Assembly: GCA_030998015.1 (NCBI GenBank)
Contig: JARWMV010000234.1
Coordinates: 372,001 to 436,000, forward strand
DNA length: 64,000 nt
Source of the DNA: Ceratorhiza oryzae-sativae
Lineage: Eukaryota; Basidiomycota; Agaricomycetes; Cantharellales; Ceratobasidiaceae
Reading direction: 5' to 3'
The notes below the pieces were generated by a model. That model saw only the letters and a list, made by a program, of their open reading frames with translations, ran no database searches and had not been told where the DNA came from. Every line of letters begins with the position of its first letter. Position 1 is the stretch's first letter. Positions 12,286 to 23,785 of the stretch are shown piece after piece. The translations under genes and the position numbers were made by a program.

Positions 12286-14763
12286 ATGTCCCAAGGCAAC
12301 GCCAGACGACTCACTGCTGTCCAAGATGTCTACTCTGGTATTCCTCAGCCCTCTTCCGCGCTCAAGAAGCGTCCCATGCCAGAATATTTCGCTCCTCCTC
12401 CCCCTAGTCGACCGGGCCGCGTCTCAATAGCCCCTGTAGCAGGAGGCGCACGAGCACCACTTGGACAGTCTCTTTCCCAGCCATCGTCTCAAACTCAAGC
12501 GGGTCCTAGCAATAATCTTCGAATGTCTATGCTTCGTTCTCAACCTCCTGCACCTCAGGGAAATCCACTAGGTGGTAGCCGAGGAACTAATCGCAACCCC
12601 TTTGGACAAACCCCGCTGCGCAATCCTACAGCCAGGTATGAGTGCCACTTGCCCTGGCTACCAGCCACTAACATCATATGACTCTAGTGTTCGCAAGCAG
12701 CAAGCTCACCTTGGAAGTACCCGCATATCAATGGCCCCTACCTTCGCACCCCCCTCAATGTCCATCAAGGATACCCGTCCAATAAGAGACAAGTCTTTCC
12801 AGATGACATGCCAGCGTGATATCTACGAATACCTTCAGCAACGAGGGTACAAGAATCCCTTGGCTCCGAGGACACTCCACTCCCCCTCCAACAAGGATTT
12901 TCGGGATATATTCATATTTCTGATAAACGATGTTATCGATCCTCACTTTCAATGGGGCCGCGCGGGACGCAAGATAGAAGACGACATTATGCTGCTGCTG
13001 AGGGACCACAAATACCGTGGTGTTGATTCGATTAGCAAATCAAGCTTGGCTGCTGTTGCAACTATACACGCTTGGCCAGCCGTACTTGCGATGTTACACT
13101 GGCTTGTTAATCTGAGCCTGGTGGGTTATGTCTATGCTATAATTACAACGCTGTTCTCATTCTTCCACAGCTCAAACTGCGGCTGGAGGAAGACATGGCA
13201 GACAATGATCCATGGCTACCAGCTCAAATCGAAGGTGATGGGAAACCGCGAGCGGACAGCAACCCGGATACCGTGGTGGACGATTACATTGCTGGGACCT
13301 ACCGTCTATATCTCAGCGGCGAGGACCAGTTTCCGGATCAAGTCCAAGCCTTGGAGGACTTTTTTTGTCTGTATCTTACCCCTACAAAACATGTTTTGTA
13401 CTGACCATCGTCATTAGACCGGCGAAGAGATTCGGCGGATGCTCAAGCCGAAGCAGACTCGGTAGCAGCGGACAAGGCGGCTAGCGAACTGCAGATGCTC
13501 TTGTCGAAACCGGTAGGGATGAATACATACACCTGTTAATTGCGCTATACTGAACATCCACATAGACGGAACTAGTGCAAACTCAAAGGGCACTGGAGGA
13601 AGCGGAACACCAGAAGGAACAGTACACCTCTGGTATCGAAACGACCCAACGTAAAGACGTCAGGCTCATCAAGAATATGGAACAACTCAAATTAACAATC
13701 GAGGAAGCAAGTAAGTAGGACCGACTCCGATTCCTTGCTTTCAGCTCACACGGCCTCGCCAGACCAAAAGATGCAAAACCTCGAGAAGGAAGAAGAGGCG
13801 CTACAAGGAGCCATTGCTGCCCAACCCATCACAGCGGAAGAAATGCAACGGATGGCAGCAGAAACGGAAAAACTTCAACGCAATCTTCGCGACACTCAGG
13901 CGCGTATCCGGGAAGCAACGCGTGCCAACAACTCGAGCGAAGTCTCGCTCTCTCATCGACTACACCAACTCGATGGTGCAGTGACTGAGTACAATGAGAT
14001 ACTTTGGAGGCTGGGCCTATATCGCCGAAGGTCGGGCGATGATCCTATGGATCATAGCAAAGAGGATGTAGATGATGCAGACGGAGAGTTCGAGATCGAG
14101 CTGAATCCTGCTGCGAGCGTGGTGGGAGATATGCTACGTGGCGGAGGGACCTTGGACGGGGGCTTGAAGCACCGCGTCCAACCTTCGTTGAATGCTTTCG
14201 CCGCTGAAGCGCGCGAAGCCAGGGCGGAGATTGAGAGCGAACAATTGGCCAAGGAGAGCGAAGTAGATCGGGTCAAAGAAGATATCGAACACATTGGCGA
14301 TGAAGCAGATCTCCTCAGGCGGAAAATCGAGGTTGCCCAAGACAAAGCTGAAGAGATGAAGAGCGTAGGTTGTTTCAGATCGTGGTGGCTCATCTGTGGC
14401 GCTAACCCCAGTAATTTGTTGACATTCGGAAGAGCTCCGCACTTGTGACAGGGGAATTACGTGAAGAAATTGAGCGACTAGAGCGAGAAGTGGCTAGTAT
14501 GGGGGCTGGGGCACAAAGTGCGCTAGTCAATGCCCAGGCAAGGCTTAGTGCGGTTGAGAATGAGTGCGTTCAAACCCGAACACAGCCCTCCACTATGCTG
14601 ATTAGCGAAAATTTATAGATTCAAGGATATACAATTCAAAGCCGAGCAGCTCAAACGACAAACACATGACGAGATTACCAAACAGACCGCACTCATGCTC
14701 GACTTTCGCGAACAAGTTATGGGCAAGCTGGAAGAGCTTCGCCTATCTGCACTGGAACAATAA
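12286..14763 (+). CDS. NDC80: Kinetochore protein NDC80 (HEC1)
   Basis: Subunit of the NDC80 complex that binds microtubules at the outer kinetochore. The start is ATG 12286 (MSQGNARRLTAVQD). The first 140 residues form a Pro/Ser/Arg-rich basic tail. The calponin-homology head follows, with characteristic sequence such as IRDKSFQMTCQRDIYEYL, NDVIDPHFQWG and the end AAVATIHAWPAVLAMLHWLV. The rest is a long coiled coil in several exons, including Glu/Arg-rich heptads (about 13740-14360) and the C-terminal segment ending LRLSALEQ before TAA at 14761-14763. Introns are about 45-60 bp. The frame stays consistent across all splices I placed, including the exon ending in the T run near 13370. It is divergent from ceramide glucosyltransferase. 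Confidence 0.95.
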
Positions 14764-14967
14764 GCGGGTTCTTGGATCGTTTCTCGCTGGAATATTTCTA
14801 TCTGATCTATGCTTATTGTTTGGATACTATTCTCGTTGATGTCTTGTGAGATTTGGTTCTGTATAGTAGTAGTAGGGCTTGTCCAAACTTGTACTATCGA
14901 TGATCACTGGGGGTGTGTTTCCTCTAACCCTGCACGCGTGATTGACTTGAGCTACCACTGATCCAGA

Positions 14968-15685
14968 ATGCCCTCGACTCAAACCTACAACCTTTTTGGT
15001 GGTGCGCCTACGTTTAAATTCGGATCCATCGAATTTAGTTTTGTACTCACGAATAGCATAGGAGCGATCACTATCGACCTACCAATCGATCTTGCTGACG
15101 CTTCGTGAGTTTCGTTGGGCCCCTAGATGTACAACACACCTCTGCTGAGTCCGCTGTCAGTGATCTGCGCCAAATACCAGATACACAGGAGGTCTTCCTT
15201 GCGACTGACTCTGGGGTGAGCATTGTAGTTGAAATTCTAGAACGTGTCGCCCCAGACGAGCCGGACCAAGTTGCCAAGTGAGTGCTAGTGCACGGAGGCA
15301 GTTCCCACTAGTGGCGACCCTGCGAAATCGCTTGTTTAGATTTCACTTTGATTCGCTCGCACACGATAACGAAGCAACAAGTTCGAGCGTCGAGGCAATC
15401 AGCACCCCCGCTGCGCAACCCAGCCCGCTTGTGCTGAGTGTTTTACAGGGTACCCAGCTGGTACCAAAGTTCAACCGTACGAACCCAGATACGGTGAAGA
15501 TCCTGCTTGCGGTGTACAGAGTGGTGGACAAGGGGATCGATGTGGTTCTTACGTTCAACGTTCCGATTCAAACGGAGAAAGCCGGTAGTGCGGTCACAAG
15601 TGCATCAGGGCTCAAAAAGTGGGTAGATGCGTACGAGACAGCCGTGTCTTCGTTCAAAGTGGTGGATTATGGGCTTTTTGCATGA
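14968..15685 (+). CDS. MOG1: Ran guanine nucleotide release factor MOG1
   Basis: Small nuclear-transport protein that binds Ran GTPase and promotes nucleotide release. The start is ATG 14968 (MPSTQTYNLFGGA). Family features are LFGG followed by a short hydrophobic strand (AITIDLPIDL), then SDLRQIPDTQEVFL, which matches the conserved DxSxxRxVPDxQEVF core, then ILERVAPDE and the C-terminal LLAVYRVVDKGIDVVLTFNVP. The last exon ends GLFA with TGA at 15683-15685. About 190 residues in four or five exons. The 3' end faces a small CBP4-like gene whose stop is only 64 bp away, so the two transcripts probably overlap as antisense tails. Confidence 0.88.
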
Positions 15686-15749
15686 TGTTCCTTATCTATA
15701 CATAAATCGATGTATATGTAAAGAGCGAACCGGGTGATTTTTTTTATGT

Positions 15750-16192
15750 TCAAGATGGACGCCTGGGTGGAGGTTGGTTTCCCCAAATAGGGGCTTCTGG
15801 GTCCTAAATGATGATATAACGTGTGAATAGGGTCACCCTAGGGAAGTCAAGGTGCTCACCAGCTGTTGTCGTCGAATCGGTTCGGTTGGTTGCGAAACCC
15901 CAAGGCCTTGAGCTCGTGCCGCGTCAACACGACGCTTGTGGTCCGGTGCGAGCGACTAGGGTGCAGAAACTCAGGGTTTAGGTAAATGGGATGACCGGAT
16001 AAAACAAACGTCATAAAACTCCTTCTCGCTTGGGGTGGTCGCTGCACAATGTGGCTCTAGGCCAAGGTTAACTCAGCTGGATAAACGTGCTCACCACGCA
16101 TAATGGCCCATCCCGAGAAGATGACTGCTGAAACGTCAGTGCGGGAACGCATGATGTAACGAGCCAAACCCACGCCCCGCAGACATGACCAT
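15750..16192 (-). CDS. Small conserved protein resembling cytochrome bc1 assembly factor CBP4
   Basis: This gene of about 77 residues is assembled from five tiny exons, none of which is a long reading frame alone. Exon 1 encodes MVMSAG (start ATG 16190-16192). After an intron of 46 bp with a CTGAC branch site comes a hydrophobic segment, VIFSGWAIMR. The next exon encodes ATTPSEKEFYD, then SLAPDHKRRVDAARAQGLG and a basic segment. The last exon encodes DPEAPIWGNQ and ends at TGA 15750-15752. The order membrane segment, TTPxExxxY, LxPDxKRRVD and a C-terminal PIW matches Cbp4-type inner-membrane assembly factors of complex III. All four introns have GT..AG ends and keep one frame. The family assignment is by motif recall and tentative; that a real small gene is here is more certain. 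A second ATG at 16184-16186 could also serve as start. Confidence 0.6.
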
Positions 16193-18104
16193 AAATCTAC
16201 CCCAAGCAATCTGTCCACTCATGTTGATGGATTGCAGACAGCGGGCGAAGATCACAAATGGACTCTAGCGGAAGCGCCGGCACGTGATCAGAGGCAAAGA
16301 TCGCGATGACCTCATACCGATCTATGAACGGATCGGCTGATCCTACTCCCGCGCTCCTCACTCTCTCTCGGCGCAAACTAATCTTCATTCTCGGCACTTC
16401 TAGTCTCAATCCAATCCGACAAGTTGACATAAAACTCCACCAAGGAGTCTTCTCGGTGGCCATCATGAACACAACTACGGCGGGGTGGCCCCCGAACAGA
16501 CCTGTCTTCCTCGCCCCAAGTTATCGAGAAGAGCGGCAAAAGAAGCCTTCTCTAGGCGTAGAGCGGGAGCAATTGCGTGCGATGTTTGAATGAGTCTTTG
16601 CCGATCCGGCTCGCGCTCAGTTCACGGAATCGTTTTGTTCTAGTCTGGCAACTATCTGGGTAAGCCTAAGCCTCCGACCGAGGTTCGATCCAAGTGGGAC
16701 AGCAAGTGCGTCCGTTCTTCCATGTCGAGATAGTACGCTTAATCTATCATGTCGGGTTTCAAAATCCATTGATGGTAAATAGGGCTAATTCAATTCCGAT
16801 TTGTGTGGCTCTCGTTCTATCTGTCGAATTTCGCCGATCCCCTCCAGTGCCTGCCCGAGAGAGGCTGAGTGTTAGCGTGAGAGCGATACGCACGGCGGCC
16901 GTGAATGGTGGTCGGCAAGGAAAACGAACTGGTCTCTCAATTTTCGAAGTCGCGAGGAATAACAAATGTGGACGGCTTAGTGATAAGTGCGCAGTCCGGC
17001 GGGTTCGCACAGTGCCCAAGCAAGAAATCCGCGCACACACACACGTTTCTGTGCTCGAAATGTCCAGCTGTGGAATATCACTGCGTCACAACCGCGATAT
17101 AATGTCCGACGAGTCCGGGAGAAGGACGCCTCAAACTGGGGCGTGGACGAACCCATGGCGTTTTTTTGGGCTATGTTTGGCCTGGCCCAAGTGTAAATTA
17201 TTATTGCAGTACGATCGAACAATTCGTCTTGTTGTAGGCGTTGCGGATAATGTTTCTTGCAAAAAGTTATCTGTTGGACAAGCGAAAAGCGTTATGCCTT
17301 CGCGCGTTGACTTCTCCCCGAGAAGTTCGGGACAGCGATCCGGCGAGAAACAAGCTCCCATCACGATGACTCCCTCTCATCCTCCGAATCACATTCGTGA
17401 CTAGAACCTTCTTGAGCGTCAATCCCCAGAGCGACCAATGTCTGTGAAGACGGCTATGGAAGCCGAGTACGCATGGCTCTCGCTCGCTGGGGGAACGTCC
17501 TTGTCGAAAATTGCTATATAGCTGGGCATGCTCGCCGCCCGAAGAAGGCGAAGCAGAGAAGTGACAGCAGGGAAAGAAGCTATATGCATAGACTCGAACC
17601 GTTGCCCCTAGGCGAGAGCAACGACGCACATAATCCACCCTGAATGTCCGCATGGGGCGATTTATAGTGCCGCGGTATCAGCGAGTTGTGGCGCTTGATG
17701 CGCTTTGCGCAGGTGGTGTCCGGGGTGCTCGTCCATCTATCAAAGCATCAACTCGCGTGGTCATGTGCAACCGTCAACCAGACTCTTTTTTTTTTTTTTT
17801 TGCCTCTAGGCAAAAATCACGGGTTTTGCCTCGCACAGCACGATCGAGTTAATTAACAAAAATGTGCGGGCTCATCAGAACCGCGTTGTGCGGAGTGATT
17901 GACATGATCGGCTCGTAGCAAATGTCGACCGACCGCAACTCGGTCAGAACAGCATTGAATGACCCAGGTTTCCGTGTCCGGCTTTTGGCTCGCCGCTCAC
18001 CCAAGATTAAACGCCAAGCAAAGGTGGATCATTCAGATCGAAAATAGATTACATGTGGCCGAGTCCATTCTTGTGGCAACTATGCACACGCACTTACCTT
18101 GTGC
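16193..18104. other. Unexplained 1.9 kb interval
   Basis: I find no convincing coding exon chain here. Short open frames exist on both strands (for example about 16306-16593 on plus and 17267-17653 on minus), but their translations lack domain character and no splice chain links them. The interval lies upstream of the CBP4-like gene and downstream of the SLC35F6-like gene, so it may hold a promoter, a 3' UTR or a lineage-specific transcript. A run of 16 T lies at 17786-17801. Confidence 0.4.
17786..17801. repeat. Poly-T tract (16 T)
   Basis: Uninterrupted run of T on the plus strand in non-coding DNA. It could be a nucleosome-excluding promoter element (poly dA:dT) or simply a slippage-prone tract. 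Confidence 0.9.
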
Positions 18105-19883
18105 CTATTCACGCGTAGGCGGGGTCGGGGGTACAACGTCGAAACCGCTCTGGCCGATGTCAGCCGGGAGAACCGCAGTCTCTTCGAGATGCTGCTCGGC
18201 CAGCAGCGCACGGGTCTCGTCATCCGCAGTGGCACCCGCGTCAGATCCACGTGCGCCGGTCGGATGAATGCCGGAGGCTCGACCAAGCCGTTGAATAGGA
18301 ACTGGGCCCGCTCGTCAGTGATTGAACAGACCGAGTAGAGTCATCTAGCAACTTACCGTTCCATAACTGAATGTCGGAAGCACAACCAGCAAACATAAGT
18401 CCGACCGCTTCGAATCACGGAAAGAGTCGCCACTTACACAAGCAGAGCGAACCCAAGGACTTGCAAGACCGAATATGGCCAGGCAAGGCGTTCCCAGCCC
18501 AACCCCAGGCTTACGATCCAGATTCCGAGCGTGCGGCAAGTGTCGGTTGTGCTCCGAGCGTTGGCGCTCACGCGGTGTGTGACACTCAAACCAAAAAAGT
18601 TGAACGAGGCGATCGAGAACATGATCAAAACCGAGGCAAGGATCACGCTGGTGTGACCCGTGATTTGGTGCCATCCACGGGGGAAATCGAAGAACGGAGA
18701 GCGAGAGGCAAAGGGAGCAAGGATGGGCATGCATGCAAGCACGGACAACGCCCCAAAGACGCCTTCCAAGCCCACGGCCACGAGAGGTTCAATCTTGTGG
18801 CTTTTCATGATCTTTTCTTCGACGACAAACTGGGTTGCGGTGCTAAAGATAGAGTTTATGAGACGAACGCCGGACCAGGTGATAAACTCACAAGAACTGG
18901 GCAAAGAGCACAAACAATACGCCCACGAACACTGTCGTAGGTTCGGGCTCTTCGGGAGCAATTGAGCGCGCGATCGAAGTCATGAAGGCATGAATGGCTT
19001 CGCCAGCTTTGTCACCGACCACATTCTTGATGAGCGATCCGCTTAACCCAACGAGGGAAACACCGGCCATGACAACGAATAGGGCGGTCCATTGGTAGAG
19101 ATAGAGGTGCCAGCGGAGGAATATGACCGAAAGAAGGCCGACCCAGAGAACTAGGGCTCCACGGGTCATCTGGTAGATCGAAACGGGAGTGTAACTATAA
19201 AAGCAGCGTTAGTTGCGGACACGGCATGAATTGACTGTTGACGTACAGAAGGCCAACATTCATGAGCTTCGAGGGTGACGTGTCAGTGGGCGGGCGCGAG
19301 TGTGGCATGGAGACGTACGGTGGTGCCGGTGAGGTCGCAGAATGCGGGGAACCAGAAGTAGAGGAACTGCCAGCCGGAGAGCGGGGGGAGCGCCTGGGCC
19401 TTGGAACCCGCAGCGGGTGCTTCCTCATCGTCTGCGAGCGGAAGCTGGGGCGGGGAATTGCGGGTGGCAATCCATTGCCAGAGGACAGGAAGGAAGCCTG
19501 GAATGGAATTAGAAGAGCTCGGGTGCGAGGGCCGAGCGACATACAGAGAGCTTCTCCGATGAACATGTTGAGTGACTGCCATACTGCGGAGCGGGTGAGA
19601 CACGATATGGGCAACCGGGGTGGTGCTTACCGGGCTGTTCAAAGTGCACAGGCGGCTGGGTGGCGACGGGCTCGCAATTCTCGACGCACATGCGGTCTTG
19701 CCACTGGAGTCACATTATTAGAAAACGAACCAGAGCCGGAAAAGCGGACCTGCCTTTGTGAGCAGCGAGTTGGCGCACCCTGGCGGCGAGCACGGTGAGT
19801 CGGGCAGCGAGCAGACGGGATCGCGACTTGCCTGTGACGAGCATGCCGGCGATGAGCAGCGGGACGAGCGACGAGCCGGCCAT
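18105..19883 (-). CDS. SLC35F6-like drug/metabolite-superfamily transporter
   Basis: Multi-pass membrane protein of the nucleotide-sugar/drug-metabolite transporter superfamily, closest in pattern to SLC35F6 (lysosomal/mitochondrial in animals; substrate unclear). The start is ATG 19881-19883 (MAGSSLVPLLIAGMLVTG). Family segments in order are SANSLLTKWQD, QSLNMFIGEALC, FPAFCDLTGTT, YQMTRGALVLWVGLLSVIF, MAGVSLVGLSG, FVVEEKIM and VLQVLGFALLV, giving about ten hydrophobic segments. A hydrophilic loop (GKAGEAIHAF region) lies in the middle. A 10-nt exon at 18357-18366 is needed to read LVYGTFLFNGLV. The C-terminal tail (DDETRALLAEQHLEE through PPTPPTRE, TAG at 18105-18107) is one frame off from the preceding exon, implying one lost base at about 18245-18285. 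Head-to-head with the arrestin-like gene (296 bp). Confidence 0.82.
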
Positions 19884-20179
19884 TGTGGTGGTCTGGACGC
19901 GGTGGGAGAGCGAGCCGTGTGGCGGTGCAGACCCGGGGCGGTGGGGCGGTGTCCGGGGGCCCGAGAAGCAGAGGCCGTCGAAGACGGTGGTTCGCATCGT
20001 TCGCATGGTCAAGAAATTCAGAAGATCATGTCTCCCCGCGGAAGACCGCCCGATGTTACGAGCGGCGCGCCAGCTCACCGCACCTAAAGCACGCTGGTCT
20101 GCGCCCCTAACGCCATCTCCCCCCCTCCGCCAAGCCGCCCCCACCACCGCCGACGTCGCAGCCCACGCCCGCTGCACCC

Positions 20180-22042
20180 ATGGTCGCCCTCACTCTCGTC
20201 CCCGCCCGCGGCAACGCAGGCGGCCGCTACTTCCCCCACTCGGGCCATCTCGGTATGTCGCCACCGTCGCTGCCCCCCGCGCCCCGCTGACCTCGTCCAG
20301 GGCTCACCCCCGTCAAGGTCGAAGGCGTCGTCCGCACCCGCCTCGACGAGGACGGCAAGCCGCTCGCGGCGTCGGCACTCACCGTCGCGCTGCGCTGCTA
20401 CGAGTCTCGCATCGGCCGTGTCGCCGTTGTCAAGTCAAATATCATCTTTGAGCAGTCCCAGACCCTGTGGTCGCCTCCTAGCGGCTCGGAATATGGCCCG
20501 CTGGGCGCACTCGAGCTGCCCTTCAAGCTCGTGCTTCCTGCAAACGCCGCTGGGAACAGCACATTCAACCTCCAGGAGTACCGCGTCTACTGGCGTCTCG
20601 AGGCTAGTACGTCGCTCAGCTCGCATATCCGCCTCTGTCTGACCGTTCCGTTAGCCATCCACCACCCCCATGTCCCAGGCGTCGGCACCAAGCAGCTCAA
20701 ATGCCTCGACTTGAACCTCGTGCGCTACAGCAAGCCGTCGACCAGCGCTCTCCCGCGCCCCGGCCCATCATCGGACGTATATCCACTCCCCACTCATCTC
20801 CTCCGCTGCGACCTCGCTTTTCCTCGCCAGTCGGTCGCCCCGCTCGATCCCATCCCTGTTTCCCTGCGCATACATTCACGCCCCGGCACCTCAGTTCAAC
20901 GGGTCACCCTTGCACTCGAGCGCCGTATTGACATGTTCGACGCCACCTCGTCCACACAGATGACACAACTCCCGTCACCCCCTGCGACCCTCACCCGCAA
21001 ATCCTCACCCGATTGCTACCTGTCACCCGCTTGCGAGTCCTCTGTCACGCTCCAGTCCTTTTCCTCCACCACTCCCCTTCTCCCTTCCCCCCAACAGGAG
21101 CGTCCCGCTCCGTCTCGCAAGCGCTCGCCGTCCCCCGCTTCGCAACTCCTTGCTGCAAAGACGATCGAGGCGGTGCTCGCAACCGTCGACATTGTCGAAG
21201 TTCCGGCTTCGCAATCTGGGCTATGCACCCTCAACTCGGTCCTACAGGTCCCCCTGCCCAAGTCGAGCGCGCACTGGGGCATCGGTGAGACCATGCACGG
21301 AGGCTTGGCCCGCGTTCGTTTCTTCGTCACAGCCAAGGTGTGTTTTAGCCCGATCGCTCGACTCACTTCCCCCCCGCTAATGTGGCGTTCACAGGTTCAA
21401 CTAGCAGGTTTAGACGCCGTCGAAGTTTGTGAGCAGGAGATCAATGTCGTTGCGGTAGATGACGCGGAGCGACTGCGCGTGCATTCCAAGTACAGCATGA
21501 AACGTCCAGCTACATCCCCTTCTACGACCGAGGACCAGCAAGAACCCAGACGACCTATACCCCATCTCCCCTCCCCACCTCCAAGCCCCAGCCTTGCAGT
21601 CCCCTCTCGTTTGGGAAAAGCCGGTCGAAGGCCGCATACAGCCTCTGGCGCACGAGAATCATCCCAACGCCGTGCCCTCCCGCTCCGACCCCGCTCGCGG
21701 GGAAACGAACAACCGATAGGGGCGCCCGTGTTTGGACCGGATCAGGTTCGCGCCTGGGGGCGTGAGCTCGACAAGATCGCACCGGTCCCCCAGCGTCCAC
21801 GCTCGAGTTCTGCACTTCGCATCTTTTCGTCCAGAAAGCAACGCTCGCCCGCCCCCGAGCCTGAGCCCAGACCGGAGATTACCGTCACGTCGAGTATCGG
21901 TGTTGCAAGGCCGGTCGCCTTGCCTAGCGTCCGGACAGCAGACGTGTTGGAATGGGAGGCTGAGGTCGAGCGGTTTAGTTCTGCAAGCGCACGAGAGGCG
22001 GTCCTCAAGAACCATGCCAATCGTATGCCATTGAGTGTCTAG
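20180..22042 (+). CDS. Arrestin-like (alpha-arrestin) domain protein
   Basis: Probable trafficking adaptor: fungal alpha-arrestins recruit Rsp5-type ubiquitin ligases to membrane transporters. The start is ATG 20180 (MVALTLVPARGNAGGRYFP). The first 130 residues look like an arrestin N-domain (VRTRLDEDGKPLAASALTVA, SQTLWSPP, LPFKLVLP, YRVYWRLEA). A second beta-rich segment follows (DLAFPRQSVAPLDPIPVSL, TLALERRIDM). The C-terminal half is Ser/Pro/Arg-rich and disordered. Introns are near 20255-20300, 20606-20655 and 21338-21393. I see no clear PPxY motif for a WW-domain ligase in the parts I read; PPP and SPP clusters are present. It ends at TAG 22040-22042. The family call is moderately sure; the partner transporter is unknown. 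Confidence 0.72.
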
Positions 22043-23785
22043 GTGGACATCCCTCATGACCTTTCATGTTATTAGCTTTCTTTTTTGTTGTTCAGTTTCT
22101 GTCTAGCATCTACTGCATTTGAGCTCGTGTCCTCAATCATCTCTCTATTCCTCTCCTCGCTCTGTCAAATCAACTGCTCCATAAATATCATTCGCATGCA
22201 TCATTGTTCTCCGTCTCATTCCTTATTTCTATTCCGTTACGTCCGCTCTGCTCTACCGCACCGAGTTTTACTGTATGATTCACACATGTCGCTATATATG
22301 TATGAATATTCGTGTTGCGTTGCAACTGCAGGGCGAACCCTTTTTTGTCACTTGAGCGAACCTGACGACGAGGTGTATCCTTTGCGGACAAGTCTAGAAT
22401 GCCCCAGACGCCAACTCCGAAGCCAATCGCAGCTTTCAGCTTTCGAAGCAACACCCACGGCCGATACCCTAAAAGGTTTAACTCTTCGGTATGAGCCGAT
22501 CGATTGTGGCAACGAGGTGTGCCACTAAACGTCAAATCCATATCCCTGCCTCGAGGCCATACAGATGAATGATCGCTGTTTTGTTTAGGCAAAAAAAAAA
22601 ACGCAACGTTGTAACTTTGTTGTTCATGATGTGCAAGTGTGGTGGTTTCCGCACAAACTCGAGTTAGCAGCGCGGATAGACACTTCAATGTGTAAGCGTC
22701 TTTAGCCATGTGTGTGGAGGTTCTATTAGGTTCGCGCGGCGATACTCGAGAAGTCTCGGGTAGATGAACAGCCGAGATGAAAAAGACGCGTGTATGTGCA
22801 CAGCGAGGCTTTGTGGGCTTGCATCCAAGTTGCGTTTTTTTTACGAAATTAAAGCATGTCAGTCCTTTTGTCCCACGCGTAGTAGCATGAGTCTGAGCCA
22901 ATCAGTTGACATTCTGCTACAACCCTCCACCTCGTACACCTCCCCGTAACGCCGCGGCCAGGCTCGAGGAAGAGAAGAGATGTGGTTGAGAGAAAGAGAG
23001 TCTGCGATTTACTCGATTGCACGTTCTGTCCCTTCGAGCTGAGCGGAATATCTGTCAATCACCACATGGTCATTTGGTTTGTCCTGCGCGCGTGCAGATT
23101 CAAATCAGGTGAATGATGTGCAGGAATTGTTTACGCTTGGCCACCAGGGAGCCCGAAGGAAGATTGCGGATGGATAGAACTAACAGCACCCACCCCCGGC
23201 GCGGACACATTTCTGCTATCCCGAGGAACAGACACTGCGACGGTCAAAAGAGGAAACTGATTGCGTTTTTCATAAGGCTAGTCTCGGGGTCCTGTGTGTG
23301 AGATTATCCGAGTTGTGCGGTACGGGCATTTAAACCGCCGGAGAGCCGAGATGCGTTTAATTTTGTCCGAAGAGCAGGGTTTTGGGATATGAGAAGTGAC
23401 AAAAGGGAACGAAGAAAAAGTGCACCTCTTGCCGTGTGAGACGGGCGCCGTTCCGGTAGGACAGGCTGAGATCGATCAGAGCATAGCTCTCCGAATTTCG
23501 CTTGGATATTCATGACTAGAAATGCAGGTCTCTTTTATTCGGTTATACCAGGTATGGAACGTTGAGGTGGCCTCTTGACTAGCACCCGAGACAGTTTAAC
23601 CTAACATGCGATGGTCGTCGCAAACAATAAGACTCCAGTCGGTGGCTGTGCTACTTTTTTTGCGACAAAAGAAATAATGACTCGCCCAATCACTATAAAT
23701 CGACGACGACCTGGTTCAACCAGTGTATAGTCCGCGCCCGTCCTTTTGTGCAAGAACCTGAGTACGAAGCCTGAAATTTCATGTC
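22043..23785. other. Intergenic region of about 1.7 kb
   Basis: Lies between the arrestin-like gene and TRP2. The first few hundred bases are T-rich and fit a 3' UTR. One long minus-strand open frame (22188-22901) has a Thr/His/Arg-rich translation with no domain character and is probably chance. No RNA gene or repeat is evident. Confidence 0.4.

Noticed and set aside
16306..16593. 95-codon plus-strand open frame opposite the CBP4-like gene
   Set aside because: The position would fit a divergent gene, but the translation has no recognisable motif and no splice partners; not enough support.
17570..17620. GGTTCGAGTC on the minus strand, resembling a tRNA T-loop
   Set aside because: The flanking bases cannot form the 5-bp T stem, and no acceptor or anticodon arm is found.
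18371..18940. 189-codon plus-strand open frame
   Set aside because: Lies antisense to conserved membrane segments of the SLC35F6-like gene; a shadow frame in GC-rich coding DNA.
22188..22901. 237-codon open frame on the minus strand
   Set aside because: Composition (Thr, His, Arg, Asn scattered) has no domain or splice context, and the region reads like 3' UTR and intergenic DNA; chance frame.
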